Positions 13,853-22,512 are shown, counted from the first letter of the stretch. The stretch is DNA of 36,201 nt from Nodosilinea sp. P-1105 (GCF_012911975.1 NZ_SMDQ01000059.1:1-36201); one strand, 5' to 3'. The notes: generated by a model from the sequence alone, not told the origin. Numbers and translations are program-made.

Positions 13853-14620
13853 ATGGCCATTATTGCCCTCAAAGCCTGGTATCTCGATGCTTACGAGCCG
13901 GTGCGGGAGCTAGAGAAGCGCCCCCATGACCTGCGGCTGAGTAAAAATAGTTTGCTGAAGTCGGCATTGCGGGCCGACTTTTTAGACGACAGCGACGAGG
14001 TGAAGCAGTCGGCCTGGTTCCAGCGTTACCTGGAGGGGGAAACGGTGGAATTTTATATTGAGGGCAGTGGCGGCTATGGGATCGCCAATATTGACCTGAT
14101 CAGCCACGAAATCTACTTCACCAAGCGGGAGGTGATGGCCCACCTGCAGCCGATCATTTACTTCTGCTATCAGTCCGACTTTGCGGCTTCGGCAGAGGCA
14201 CTGCACCAGGGGCTGATGGCAGCGGTGAAATCAATCAACCGTAAGTCTCGGGTGGCGTTGACTTTAGAAGTTTCCCACCGTCTCAGCGAAGGCCCGGCTC
14301 GGCTGAACAGTTCCCTAACCCGCAAAATTCGTCAGGCACTGCTGTTTGTGGCGGATGGTACCCCAATTTTGCCATCCCCTGGGGAGCCTGCGATCGCGGT
14401 GCCCCACCCCCATGTTTGTGTAGAGATGGGCTATGCCCTGCAAGCGAAGCAGCTGGATCAAATCCTCCTGGCCCAAATGGAGCGTCCCGACATAGGGGGG
14501 CAGTACCCCTTTGATCTGCCAGCCCAGCAGCGCCTGACCTTCAAAACCCAGGCCGACCTGCATAAGCATCTACCTAAAGCCCTTGAGCAGCAGTTGGCTC
14601 GCTTTAATCTCTGGACCTAG
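13853..14620 (+). CDS. Conserved hypothetical protein with TIR-like/nucleotide-binding C-terminus
   Basis: A 255-aa soluble protein. Residues 1-120 (AWYLDAYEPVRELEKRPHD, SAWFQRYLEGE, VEFYIEGSGGYGIANIDLIS) form a cyanobacterial domain I cannot name. Residues about 155-255 read like the TIR-like / nucleoside-deoxyribosyltransferase-like fold. They show RKIRQALLFVADGTPI, then PHPHVCVEMGYALQAKQ (the common P-N-V-x-x-E-x-G-Y-A pattern with the candidate catalytic Glu), QILLAQMERP, YPFDLPAQQRLTF and a closing LHKHLPKALEQQL helix. Proteins with this fold hydrolyse or bind NAD-like nucleotides. No defence partner is adjacent. The ATG at 13853 has a weak ribosome site. Function is not established. Confidence 0.6.
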   Translation: MAIIALKAWYLDAYEPVRELEKRPHDLRLSKNSLLKSALRADFLDDSDEVKQSAWFQRYLEGETVEFYIEGSGGYGIANIDLISHEIYFTKREVMAHLQPIIYFCYQSDFAASAEALHQGLMAAVKSINRKSRVALTLEVSHRLSEGPARLNSSLTRKIRQALLFVADGTPILPSPGEPAIAVPHPHVCVEMGYALQAKQLDQILLAQMERPDIGGQYPFDLPAQQRLTFKTQADLHKHLPKALEQQLARFNLWT

Positions 14621-14661
14621 TTCAAAGTCGCTACAATTTGAGGCAGATGCAGGATTAGGTT

Positions 14662-17600
14662 ATGGGCAGCAAGGCATGGGGGAAGCACCCCCTGAATCTG
14701 TGGTGGATGGGCGCGATCGCAGTGGTGATGGTGCTACTGCTGGCGGATGCGGTGATTAACCTGAAGGCCGAGGAAATCTGGTTTCAGGCAGTCAATTACC
14801 AGGTCGTATTTTGGCTGAAGCTGCGATCGCAACTACTCCTAGGCCTGATTCCAATCTTTCTGACTCTGCTGTTTACTTGGGGCAACTTTGCCCTGGCCGA
14901 CCGCGCCAAGCCCCTAGATCGTCCCGAAAGTCCGACCGCGCGGGTCAGTGGTTTGGGTTTGCGGGGGCTGTTGGCCCTAGCCATTACCCTGAGTCTGTTG
15001 GTGGGGGTACAGCTACTGTACCAGGGCCAGATCGCCGCTGAGTTTTTTCGCCCGGCCAGCTCCCTCTACGACGCCAGCACCCCTATTCCCCTGTGGCCGC
15101 GGGTGCAATCCTTCGTCAGCATTTTTCAGCTGTTATGGGCCCAGCCCTGGCAATTTGTCGCCCTGGCCGTCAGCACCGTGGCTTTTCTGCTCTACCCCCG
15201 CTTACTGGGGCGGTTAGCCGCCGTGCTCATGAGCCTGGGCTTTGGGCTGATTTTGGCCAACCAGTGGCCGACGGTGCTGCTGGCCCTAAACCCGGTGTCC
15301 TTCAACGAAACCGAGCCGATTTTTGACCAGGACATCAGCTTCTACATTTTCCGGCTACCCCTGTGGCACCTGGTGGAATTTTGGCTGGTGGGCACCCTGG
15401 TCTTTACCCTGGTGGGGGTGTGGTTGGTGTACCTAGTGGCCAACGACGCCCTTAGCCAGGGGCGCTTTTATGGCTTTTCGCCGCCCCAGCAGCAGCATCT
15501 GTACAGTCTGGCTGGTGCCCTGTTTCTGGTGACCAGTGTCAGCCACTGGCTGGGTCGCTACGAAATCCTCTATTCCCGAGAGGGGGTGGTGTACGGGGCG
15601 GGCTACACCCATATCCACGTGCTGCTGCCCGTGAACATTGCCTTGGCCGGGCTGACCCTGGTGTTGGGCCTGTTGTTTATGGCTCGCATGGCGATCGGGC
15701 CGTGGCGCCACCCCATAGCCCAACGTCCGGCCAAGGCCCCTAAGGGCTGGTGGACCGACTTTAGCCACTCTAGCCTGCTGGCCAAGGGGGTGGGAGGCTA
15801 TTTACTGCTGGCGCTGCTGGGGTTGGTGGTGGCCCCCATGGTGGTGCAGCGGCTGGTGGTACAGCCCAACGAACTGCAGCGGGAGCGGCCCTACATCGTC
15901 AACTCCATCGGCCTCACCCGGGAGGCGTTTGATCTAGAAGCCATCGACTCCCAGCCCTTTGACCCCAGCGGCGACCTCACCCTGGACGATCTAGAAGCCA
16001 ACGACCTGACCATAGAAAACATTCGCCTCTGGGACCCTCGACCGCTGCTGGATACCAACCGGCAGCTGCAACAAATTCGGCTGTACTACGAATTTCAAGA
16101 CGCCGATTTTGACCGCTACAACATTTTGAACGAGCAGGATCGCCCTGAACGTCGCCAGGTGATGATTTCGGCTCGGGAGCTGAACTATGAGCGGGTACCG
16201 GCGATCGCCCAAACCTGGGTGAACGAGCACCTGGTCTACACCCATGGCTTTGGCTTTACCATGAGCCCGGTGAATACCGCTGGCCCCGATGGCCTACCCA
16301 CCTATTTTGTGCGGGGCATCGAAAATATCCCCAGCAGTGAGGCGATTCGCCAGAGCATCCCCATCGGTGACCCCCGCCTCTACTTCGGGGAACTGACCAA
16401 CACCTACATCATGACCAACGCCCAGGTGTTGGAGCTGGACTACCCCAGCGGCAACGAGAATATCTACACCACCTACCTGGGCCGGGGGGGGATTAACCTG
16501 GATAGCCATTGGCGGCGATTGCTATTTGCCCGTCACCTGCTGGACTGGCGGATGCTATTCACCGACGACTTTACCGACGATACGCGCTTGCTGTTTCGCC
16601 GTAATATTGCGGAGCGGGTGCAAACCATCGCCCCCTTTTTACGGTTTGACACCGACCCGTACCTGGTGACGGCGAATATTGGTGACGCTTCCCGCCAGTG
16701 GGGTACTGGCCCCAGCCACGGTAGTCGCCCCCCCGACGATATCGATCTGCAGGTGTTTCGCGATCGCGACCCCGCCTTTATCCAAGAAAACTTTAACAAC
16801 CAGACCGGCGAAAACTACCTGTACTGGATTATTGACGCTTACACTGTCAGCTCCCGCTATCCCTACTCCGACCCCGGCGAGAACGACTTTAACTACATTC
16901 GCAACTCGGTCAAGGTGGTGGTGGATGCCTTTAACGGTTCCGTCAGCTTTTTCGTGGCCGAACCCGACGACCCGATCGTCCAAACCTGGAACCGGTTAAT
17001 TCCTGGCATGTTTGAACCCCTGGAAGCGATGCCTCCCACCCTATTGGCCCACATTCGCTATCCCCGAGACCTGTTTGCGGTGCAGGCCGAATCGTTAATG
17101 ACCTACCACATGACCGATCCCCAGGTGTTCTACAACCGGGAAGACCAGTGGCGCGCCCCCACTGAAATCTACGCCAACGAGGCCCAGCCGGTGGAGCCCT
17201 ACTACCTGATCATGAAACTGCCCCAGGAAACCAACGAAGAGTTTATCTTGCTACGGCTGTTTACCCCCTCCCAGCGCAACAACTTGATTGCCTGGTTGGC
17301 GGCCCGCTCCGACGGCGATCGCTATGGTTTACGGTTACTCTACACCTTCCCCAAGCAGGAGTTGGTGTTTGGCCCCGAGCAAATCGAAGCCCGGATCAAC
17401 CAAGACCCAGAAATTTCCCAGCGTATCTCCCTATGGGATACTCAGGGCTCTAAGGCCCAGCAGGGGAATTTACTGGTGATTCCCATCGAGCGATCGCTGC
17501 TCTACGTAGAGCCCCTATACCTGGTGGCCGAACAAAACCAGCTACCTGCCCTCACCCGGGTGATTATGGTCTACAAAAATCGGATTGCCATGGCTCCCAC

Positions 17601-17790
17601 CCTGTCCGACGTACTCTCCGCCATTTTCGAGCAAGCGCCCCAAACCGCCCCCCCGATTCTGCGGGAACTGGAGGACGACGGGGTGCCGATTGACCCTGAT
17701 CCTGACCTGCTCGAGCAGACTCCCGAGCTTGACCCTACCCCTGGCGATCCTCCCAATAACGTCGAGCCTGACCCGGCCCCTGGGGACTAA
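14662..17790 (+). CDS. UPF0182 family large membrane protein
   Basis: A 1042-aa protein of the UPF0182 (COG1615) family, common in cyanobacteria and actinobacteria, function unknown. The N-terminal third has eight to nine hydrophobic helices (about 13-34, 57-78, 101-121, 164-182, 184-205, 238-260, 278-297, 312-337 and 370-392). The rest is a large soluble domain, probably periplasmic, with family stretches such as RPYIVNSIGLTREAFDL, NEHLVYTHGFGF, YFGELTNTYI and KVVVDAFNGSVSFFVAEPDD. The last 45 residues are a Pro/Asp/Glu-rich low-complexity tail (DPDPDLLEQTPELDPTPGDP), perhaps disordered. It starts about 40 bases after the preceding gene. A MITE (copy C) begins 30 bases after the stop. Confidence 0.9.
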   Translation: MGSKAWGKHPLNLWWMGAIAVVMVLLLADAVINLKAEEIWFQAVNYQVVFWLKLRSQLLLGLIPIFLTLLFTWGNFALADRAKPLDRPESPTARVSGLGLRGLLALAITLSLLVGVQLLYQGQIAAEFFRPASSLYDASTPIPLWPRVQSFVSIFQLLWAQPWQFVALAVSTVAFLLYPRLLGRLAAVLMSLGFGLILANQWPTVLLALNPVSFNETEPIFDQDISFYIFRLPLWHLVEFWLVGTLVFTLVGVWLVYLVANDALSQGRFYGFSPPQQQHLYSLAGALFLVTSVSHWLGRYEILYSREGVVYGAGYTHIHVLLPVNIALAGLTLVLGLLFMARMAIGPWRHPIAQRPAKAPKGWWTDFSHSSLLAKGVGGYLLLALLGLVVAPMVVQRLVVQPNELQRERPYIVNSIGLTREAFDLEAIDSQPFDPSGDLTLDDLEANDLTIENIRLWDPRPLLDTNRQLQQIRLYYEFQDADFDRYNILNEQDRPERRQVMISARELNYERVPAIAQTWVNEHLVYTHGFGFTMSPVNTAGPDGLPTYFVRGIENIPSSEAIRQSIPIGDPRLYFGELTNTYIMTNAQVLELDYPSGNENIYTTYLGRGGINLDSHWRRLLFARHLLDWRMLFTDDFTDDTRLLFRRNIAERVQTIAPFLRFDTDPYLVTANIGDASRQWGTGPSHGSRPPDDIDLQVFRDRDPAFIQENFNNQTGENYLYWIIDAYTVSSRYPYSDPGENDFNYIRNSVKVVVDAFNGSVSFFVAEPDDPIVQTWNRLIPGMFEPLEAMPPTLLAHIRYPRDLFAVQAESLMTYHMTDPQVFYNREDQWRAPTEIYANEAQPVEPYYLIMKLPQETNEEFILLRLFTPSQRNNLIAWLAARSDGDRYGLRLLYTFPKQELVFGPEQIEARINQDPEISQRISLWDTQGSKAQQGNLLVIPIERSLLYVEPLYLVAEQNQLPALTRVIMVYKNRIAMAPTLSDVLSAIFEQAPQTAPPILRELEDDGVPIDPDPDLLEQTPELDPTPGDPPNNVEPDPAPGD

Positions 17791-17819
17791 CCTCAAGCCC
17801 TCCCCAGTGGCCAGTGGCA

Positions 17820-17948
17820 CTAGTGTTGAGTCAAGAAAATAATGACGGGAGATGTGAGTTGGGGTACATGGTTTAAGGCGAGCCATGTACCGTTCACCGT
17901 GTACCGCGCCCCGGTTGACCCGTTGCGTCTAACGTGACAGACCACTAG
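17820..17948. mobile_element. MITE-like palindromic element, copy C
   Basis: 129 bp with the clearest ends: CTAGTGTTGAGTCAA on the left and TTGACAGACCACTAG-like (GTGACAGACCACTAG) on the right, imperfect inverted repeats of about 15 bp. The interior has TACATGG/CCATGTA and GGTTGACC blocks. It fills the gap between two convergent genes, and its right CTAG contains the stop codon of the kinase gene. Confidence 0.8.
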
Positions 17949-19804
17949 GGCTGAGGCGCCCAAAACCGAATCGTGCCATCAGCCCCAGTGGTGATTAACA
18001 GGCGACTATCGGGGGTGAAGGCCAAGCCGCTAATCGCCCAGGCATGGCTGAGGGGGGGCAGGGGCACTAGCCCAGATAACGCCCACAGACGCACCTTGCC
18101 GTCCTCCAGGCCAGCGGCTAACCAGCGGCCATCGGGGCTCAGGGTCAATGTCGTAACCGGACTGGTAAACCGAGCAATAAGCTGGGCCGCTTCCGGTTGA
18201 CCGGGGTTCCACATTTGTACGCGACCAGCCTGGTCACCGCTGATCAGACGGGCATCCTCAGGGTGGCAGGCTAGGGCCGTCAGTGCGGCTTTGGGTGCCG
18301 TCAAGGTGTGACTCAGCCGTCCAGAGGGCAGATGCCATAGGCGAATCGTCTGATCGGCGCTGCCGCTGGCCAGCACATGACCAGGGCCATCCAGGGCCAG
18401 GGCGGTGACCCGGTCTTGGTGATGCACCAGGGTGCGGATCGGGGCACCCTGGCCGATCGGCCAAAGATGGATCTGGCCATCCCCAGTCCCCACCAGCAGC
18501 GTGGGGCCATGGGGGGCCATGGCCAGCACCGTCATGGACCAGCCAGGAACTTGCAGGCGACGACTGTGGCTGTAGTCCTCTAGGCTCCACTGAATTAATT
18601 GGTTGTCTTGCCCGGCGCTAAACAAACTGTAGCCGTCAAGGCTGAAGCAAACGGCGATCGCCTGGCCCCGGTGACCCATGCCAAAGGGTCCCCAGGGTTT
18701 GCTAAAGCGGTGAACCAGCTCGCCGTTGGTGCAGTCCCACAGGCCTACAGTGCCATCGGAACAGGGGGCCGCGATCGCCCGTCCGTTGGGGCTAACCGCC
18801 ACCCCATTCGCCACTACCCGACCCAGATTAATCACAAACCGTTGGGGCCAAGGTGGCCCCTTAGCCTGAGCCCCAGCAGCAGCCTGAGGGGGGCGATGAG
18901 GAGACGCTACGGCACTCCAGCGCAGGTCTGTCAGGACCTCCTGGGCGCAGCTGTAGCGCTCTGGCAGGCGGCGACTGACCAGTCGATCGAGCACCTGGGC
19001 CAGGCCAGGACTGACTGGCGGCGTCACAAAGGCCTGCCAAACCCAGGCATCTTCACTGACTGAGTAGAGATCAAACGGGTGCAGGCCAGTCAGCCCATGC
19101 AGACAGGTCACCCCCAGGCTAAACAAATCACTGGCGAACACAGCTTTACCCAGGGCCTGTTCTGGAGCGCCATAGCCGGCACTGCCGATAACAGTACCGG
19201 TTTGGGCCAATTGGGCCGGGTCACGGATAGCCTTGGAGGCGCCAAAATCCACCAGCACTAGGGGGTGAGGCGTGGCTGGCACAATGATGTTCGCTGGTTT
19301 GATATCCCGATGAATTACCCCCTGGTTATGGACAAATTGCAGCACGGGCAACAGCTCCTCCAGCACCCGCCGCACTTCGACCTCTTCCAGGGGGTGGGCC
19401 TGGACTACCTGGGCCAGGGTGGGGCCGGAAACGTACTGCTGTACTAAAAACTGGCCCCGTTGATTGTCCACCACCTCCAGCAGTTGAGGAATCTGGGGGT
19501 GTTGCCCGAGGATAGCTAGTTGCTCGGCTTCCTGATGAAAGCGTCGCCGCCGTTCCGCTGGGTTGAGGGGGGACTGCAACACTGGGGACGTGGCCGCTAC
19601 TGTCTGCTTGACCACGCAGTCCCTGGGAGGATTGTTGCCTTCGTCTGAGGCTCGATAGGTACGCCCAAAGCCCCCCTGTCCGAGCAGCTCTAGACAGCGA
19701 TAGCGGTTTTGTAGCAGCAGGGGCTGCCCGCAAGCCCTACAGATGACTGCCCCGTCTGGGTTGACAGGGTGCGGGCAGCGCAGGTTGATACAGAGGGTAG
19801 CCAA
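17945..19804 (-). CDS. Ser/Thr protein kinase with WD40 propeller
   Basis: A 619-aa cytoplasmic eukaryotic-type kinase. Residues 5-25 have four Cys (C5, C10, C22, C25) of a zinc-ribbon. The kinase domain (about 33-290) shows the Gly loop LGQGGFGRTY, the Lys of CVVKQT, HRDIKPANI and DFGASK. The C-terminus (about 325-619) carries seven WD repeats (tryptophans in VGLWD, IQWS, IHLWP, IRLWH, VQMWN, VRLWA and IRFWA), a complete propeller for protein contacts. This zinc ribbon-kinase-WD40 layout is frequent in filamentous cyanobacteria. No ATG fits; a TTG at 19804 is the best start. The stop codon lies within MITE copy C, so the final residues are the edge of the element insertion. Its substrate is unknown. 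Confidence 0.88.
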   Translation of the reverse strand: MATLCINLRCPHPVNPDGAVICRACGQPLLLQNRYRCLELLGQGGFGRTYRASDEGNNPPRDCVVKQTVAATSPVLQSPLNPAERRRRFHQEAEQLAILGQHPQIPQLLEVVDNQRGQFLVQQYVSGPTLAQVVQAHPLEEVEVRRVLEELLPVLQFVHNQGVIHRDIKPANIIVPATPHPLVLVDFGASKAIRDPAQLAQTGTVIGSAGYGAPEQALGKAVFASDLFSLGVTCLHGLTGLHPFDLYSVSEDAWVWQAFVTPPVSPGLAQVLDRLVSRRLPERYSCAQEVLTDLRWSAVASPHRPPQAAAGAQAKGPPWPQRFVINLGRVVANGVAVSPNGRAIAAPCSDGTVGLWDCTNGELVHRFSKPWGPFGMGHRGQAIAVCFSLDGYSLFSAGQDNQLIQWSLEDYSHSRRLQVPGWSMTVLAMAPHGPTLLVGTGDGQIHLWPIGQGAPIRTLVHHQDRVTALALDGPGHVLASGSADQTIRLWHLPSGRLSHTLTAPKAALTALACHPEDARLISGDQAGRVQMWNPGQPEAAQLIARFTSPVTTLTLSPDGRWLAAGLEDGKVRLWALSGLVPLPPLSHAWAISGLAFTPDSRLLITTGADGTIRFWAPQP

Positions 19805-19833
19805 GCTAACGCGATCGCCCCATGCACAAGATC

Positions 19834-20082
19834 TTAAGTGGGTACCAGTTCCCCAGGGCGCAGCTTAGACCATTTGCCCATCTCTGCGGTAAAACTTTCG
19901 CAGCCCACCACGTCCCACTCCATTTCAATGGTGTCCCCCTGGTGGCGAATGTTGACATTAATCGTCGGTTCTATGGCCTCGAAGCTGGGGGTATCGGTTA
20001 AGTGGGGCTGCTGGTGTTGCCCTTCAACAGCATGGTAGGTGGTGCAACGGTCGACATAGTGGCAGTTCACACAAATGCACAT
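19834..20082 (-). CDS. ycf34: Ycf34 family iron-sulfur protein
   Basis: An 82-aa protein beginning MCICVNCHYVDRCTTYHAVE, the conserved Ycf34 N-terminus with Cys2, Cys4, Cys7 and Cys13. The Synechocystis homologue binds an iron-sulfur cluster and is needed for normal photosynthetic electron transport. The C-terminal half (DTIEMEWDVVGCESFTAEMGKW) is typical as well, with a fifth Cys. Divergent from the CCA enzyme gene; it lies 29 bases before the kinase start on the same strand and could be co-transcribed with it. ATG at 20082. Confidence 0.92.
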   Translation of the reverse strand: MCICVNCHYVDRCTTYHAVEGQHQQPHLTDTPSFEAIEPTINVNIRHQGDTIEMEWDVVGCESFTAEMGKWSKLRPGELVPT

Positions 20083-20252
20083 GGCAACGTCCTCAGGCAG
20101 TATCCGTTATGATTAGGGCTTATGCCCTGAGCCAGTCTGGTGGCGATCGCCCCCTCAGCCGCTGTTTTGGTAAGCGGTTCCTGGGGACCCGTTTTCTGAT
20201 ACTCTAGCTCAGGTTTTCCATATCCTTCTGGTCCGGGGAAGGGATGTTGCAA

Positions 20253-20280
20253 AATGCAAACCTTATCGAAGGTTTGCATT
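20253..20280. promoter_or_regulatory. Perfect 12-bp inverted repeat between ycf34 and cca
   Basis: AATGCAAACCTT-ATCG-AAGGTTTGCATT. It lies between divergent genes, 67 bases before the cca start and 170 before ycf34. No T run follows on either strand, so an operator or a leader hairpin is more likely than a terminator. Confidence 0.6.
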
Positions 20281-20347
20281 GTCGCTACTGCCCTGACAGG
20301 CCAAGGACTCAAAAGCCTGTTGTAATAAAAGAGAGATAGAGGGTTCA

Positions 20348-21646
20348 TTGAATCCACCGTTAGCGTTGTTATCCCATGTAGTGGCTACCCAACAATCAGC
20401 CCTATCACCCAAAACCTGGCCCTTTAGCGTGTCGCTACTGCCAGAGCAAGCCTATCTAGTGGGGGGAAGCGTTCGAGATGCTCTGCTTCACCGGCAGGCC
20501 GACTACTTAGACCTCGACTTTGTCTTGCCGGCCGATGCGATCGCCACCGCCCAGACCATTGCCCAGTACTACCGGGCCGGGTTTGTGGTGCTCGATACCG
20601 AGCATCAGATTGCCCGGGTGGTGTTTCCCAACGCCACAGTCGATTTTGCCCAGCAAATTGGCCCCACCATTGCCATGGACTTGCGGCGGCGCGACTTCAC
20701 GATCAATGCCATTGCCTACGATCCTCACCGGGAAACCCTGCTGGACCCCCTGAATGGCTATGCCGACCTGCAGCGCAAGCAGCTCTGTATGGTGGCCGCT
20801 GAAAATCTAGAAGAAGACCCCCTGCGTCTGCTGCGGGCCTACCGCCAGGCGGCCCAGTTGGGGTTTAACTTAGATTCCCACACCCAAGACACCATTCGTG
20901 CCCTGGCCCCACTGCTAAAGGGGATGGCGGCCGAGCGGGTACGGGGAGAGTTAGACTGTTTGCTCAGCCTGGCCGACGGGTCACGGTTGCTGACCATGGC
21001 CTGGCAAGATGGGCTGTTGCGACCCTGGCTGCCCCAGGTGACCTCAGCCCAGTTGAAAGCATTAGCGGCGATCGACCAAACCGCCGCTCAAATTCATGAA
21101 CGGTGGCCCGACTACTCTCAGCGGCTCCAGAGCTGGGTGAAAGAACCCACAGCCCCAGGACTGCACCGCAGCTGGCTCAAAGCCACCAAACTGGCCCAAC
21201 TACTGCTGGGCGATCCTGAACAGGCCGAAGCTACCCTAATCCGACTTAAATACAGTCGAGTAGAACAACAGGCCGTTGTCAGCATCCTTAGCAGCTGGCA
21301 GTTCCTCACCCAACAGCTAGCCGCTGGCCCCCTACCGGCCCGGCAGCAGTACCAGTTGTTTAAGCTCTCAGGCACCGCCTTTGTAGGGGTCGCCCTACTG
21401 GCCCTGGCCCATGGGTTGCCAGAAGCCATGATCATTGACCTGGTGACACGGCACCTCGACCCTGAGGATCCGGTGGCCCATCCCCAGGCACTGATCTCAG
21501 GGCGCGATCTGGTCCAGGGGATGGCCCTAAAACCCGGTCCCCAAATCGGAGATCTACTGGAAGCAGTGCAACTGGCCCAGGCCGAAGGGTTGATTACCAG
21601 CCGCGATCAAGCCCTAGCCTGGGTTAAGCAGCAAGGGTTGCCCTGA
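20348..21646 (+). CDS. cca: CCA-adding/A-adding tRNA nucleotidyltransferase
   Basis: Adds the 3'-terminal CCA (or its A) to tRNAs. Class II signatures: VGGSVRD (38-44), LDLDFVLP with the two catalytic Asp residues, IARVVF, MDLRRRDFTINAIA (template-like region), LLDPLNGYADL and EEDPLRLLRAYRQAAQLGF. The C-terminal 200 residues are helical and less conserved, 432 aa overall. Some bacteria split the job between CC- and A-adding enzymes; sequence alone does not decide which this is. A TTG at 20348 is the only early start (no in-frame ATG before the domain). MITE copy D lies 44 bases after the stop. Confidence 0.9.
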   Translation: MNPPLALLSHVVATQQSALSPKTWPFSVSLLPEQAYLVGGSVRDALLHRQADYLDLDFVLPADAIATAQTIAQYYRAGFVVLDTEHQIARVVFPNATVDFAQQIGPTIAMDLRRRDFTINAIAYDPHRETLLDPLNGYADLQRKQLCMVAAENLEEDPLRLLRAYRQAAQLGFNLDSHTQDTIRALAPLLKGMAAERVRGELDCLLSLADGSRLLTMAWQDGLLRPWLPQVTSAQLKALAAIDQTAAQIHERWPDYSQRLQSWVKEPTAPGLHRSWLKATKLAQLLLGDPEQAEATLIRLKYSRVEQQAVVSILSSWQFLTQQLAAGPLPARQQYQLFKLSGTAFVGVALLALAHGLPEAMIIDLVTRHLDPEDPVAHPQALISGRDLVQGMALKPGPQIGDLLEAVQLAQAEGLITSRDQALAWVKQQGLP

Positions 21647-21690
21647 GCCGAAATCCATGGGGCCGATGACAACTTGGAGCGAGAACCGAG

Positions 21691-21829
21691 TAGTCAGTCA
21701 AAAAAATAATCACGAAAGCTGCGACCTAGGGTTCACGGTTTACGGTAGATGATTTAGGGCGAGCCATAGACCTTGCACCGTATACCGCAGACCTGCTAAC
21801 CCGTCACTTCTGGCTTGACAGAACACTAG
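21691..21829. mobile_element. MITE-like palindromic element, copy D
   Basis: 139 bp, same orientation as copy C. It starts TAGTCAGTCAAAAAAATAAT and ends GGCTTGACAGAACACTAG. Inside are AGGGTTCACGGTTTACGG, GGGCGAGCC and ACCGTATACCGCAGACC. About 80% of positions appear to match the reverse complement of copy B by eye. Confidence 0.75.
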
Positions 21830-22109
21830 AATACTGGTGCTGATTTTGAAGTAAATCTGAAAGCCCGACGGGGGGACTGGCGGCCATGTGTTAGAGTGAA
21901 TCTTTGGTCATGTGATGCAGTCGGTAACTGGTTTTTGATTCGGGCAGATAGTCCAGGCTTTGCTCATCATGGCAGCTACTGCCTGAGGTTCCATTCTGGC
22001 GGGATGGATGTAGGTAGCGGTTGCTTTGGCCTGGTTCAGGGGATTTCCCTTACCAAACGTGCCATACCCTCTGTACTGTTCACATCTGCCCTGCTGTTTG
22101 AGGTCATTT
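21830..22109. other. Intergenic stretch before the small charged protein
   Basis: 280 bases with no recognised gene. A 78-codon open frame starting at 21896 overlaps the real small gene in another frame and has no motif. The DNA probably holds the promoter and leader of the gene at 22110, but no clear -35/-10 pair stands out. Confidence 0.35.
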
Positions 22110-22304
22110 ATGTCAAAACGTCGAAACCCTAAGAAAGAGAAAGCTTTGCGCAACCAGGCCTATGCCCGTAAGTTTCGCAAGAAGCGTTCTGGTAATCAGC
22201 GATTCTTTAAGCGCAATAATCGCAGTAGCAGTGACGAAGACAACAACGAAAGCAACACTGATAGCAACAAGGAAAGCAGTGACTATTCTGCTTCCGAGTC
22301 TTAG
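22110..22304 (+). CDS. Small basic/acidic protein (64 aa)
   Basis: ATG at 22110 follows GAGG at 22099-22102, a good ribosome site. The first 38 residues are extremely basic (SKRRNPKKEKALRNQAYARKF, then RKKRSG and RFFKRNNR). The last 26 are Ser, Asp, Glu and Asn rich (SDEDNNESNTDSNKESSDYS). The basic half resembles short cyanobacterial proteins of unknown function and the tails of ribosome- or RNA-binding proteins. RNA or DNA binding with an acidic, disordered tail is likely, but no named family is claimed. Monocistronic. Confidence 0.7.
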   Translation: MSKRRNPKKEKALRNQAYARKFRKKRSGNQRFFKRNNRSSSDEDNNESNTDSNKESSDYSASES

Positions 22305-22425
22305 ACCTGAGGGTTAGGCCCGAAGGTTAGAACTAAGGGCTAGAACCCAGGTTTTACATCCGAGTTGTAGAATCGTTGGGCTTATAGCCTGTTTAGGGGT
22401 GCATCAGCCCCCACCAAGTAACACC

Positions 22426-22462
22426 AGAATCCAGGGGGAAGCAGGGCTTGCCTCTGGATTCT
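22426..22462. terminator. Inverted repeat after the small charged gene
   Basis: AGAATCCAG (22426-22434) and CTGGATTCT (22454-22462) form a perfect 9-bp stem around a 19-base loop. It is a candidate terminator for the gene at 22110, although no T tract follows. Confidence 0.4.
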
Positions 22463-22468
22463 GTGGTA

Positions 22469-22509
22469 GTTAGGCTCTGACTTAGCTACGGCCTCAACCG
22501 GAGCCTAAC
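22469..22509. terminator. Inverted repeat at the 3' end of the renalase-like gene
   Basis: GTTAGGCTC (22469-22477) and GAGCCTAAC (22501-22509) form a perfect 9-bp stem with a 23-base loop, starting three bases past the stop of the minus-strand flavoprotein gene. No T tract. Confidence 0.4.
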
Positions 22510-22512
22510 GGC

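Noticed and set aside
20067..20357. Minus-strand frame of 96 codons between ycf34 and cca
   Set aside because: It overlaps the ycf34 start region, reads through the 12-bp palindrome and has no protein-like features.
21896..22132. Plus-strand frame of 78 codons upstream of the small charged protein
   Set aside because: It has no ribosome site or motif and overlaps a well-supported gene in another frame.
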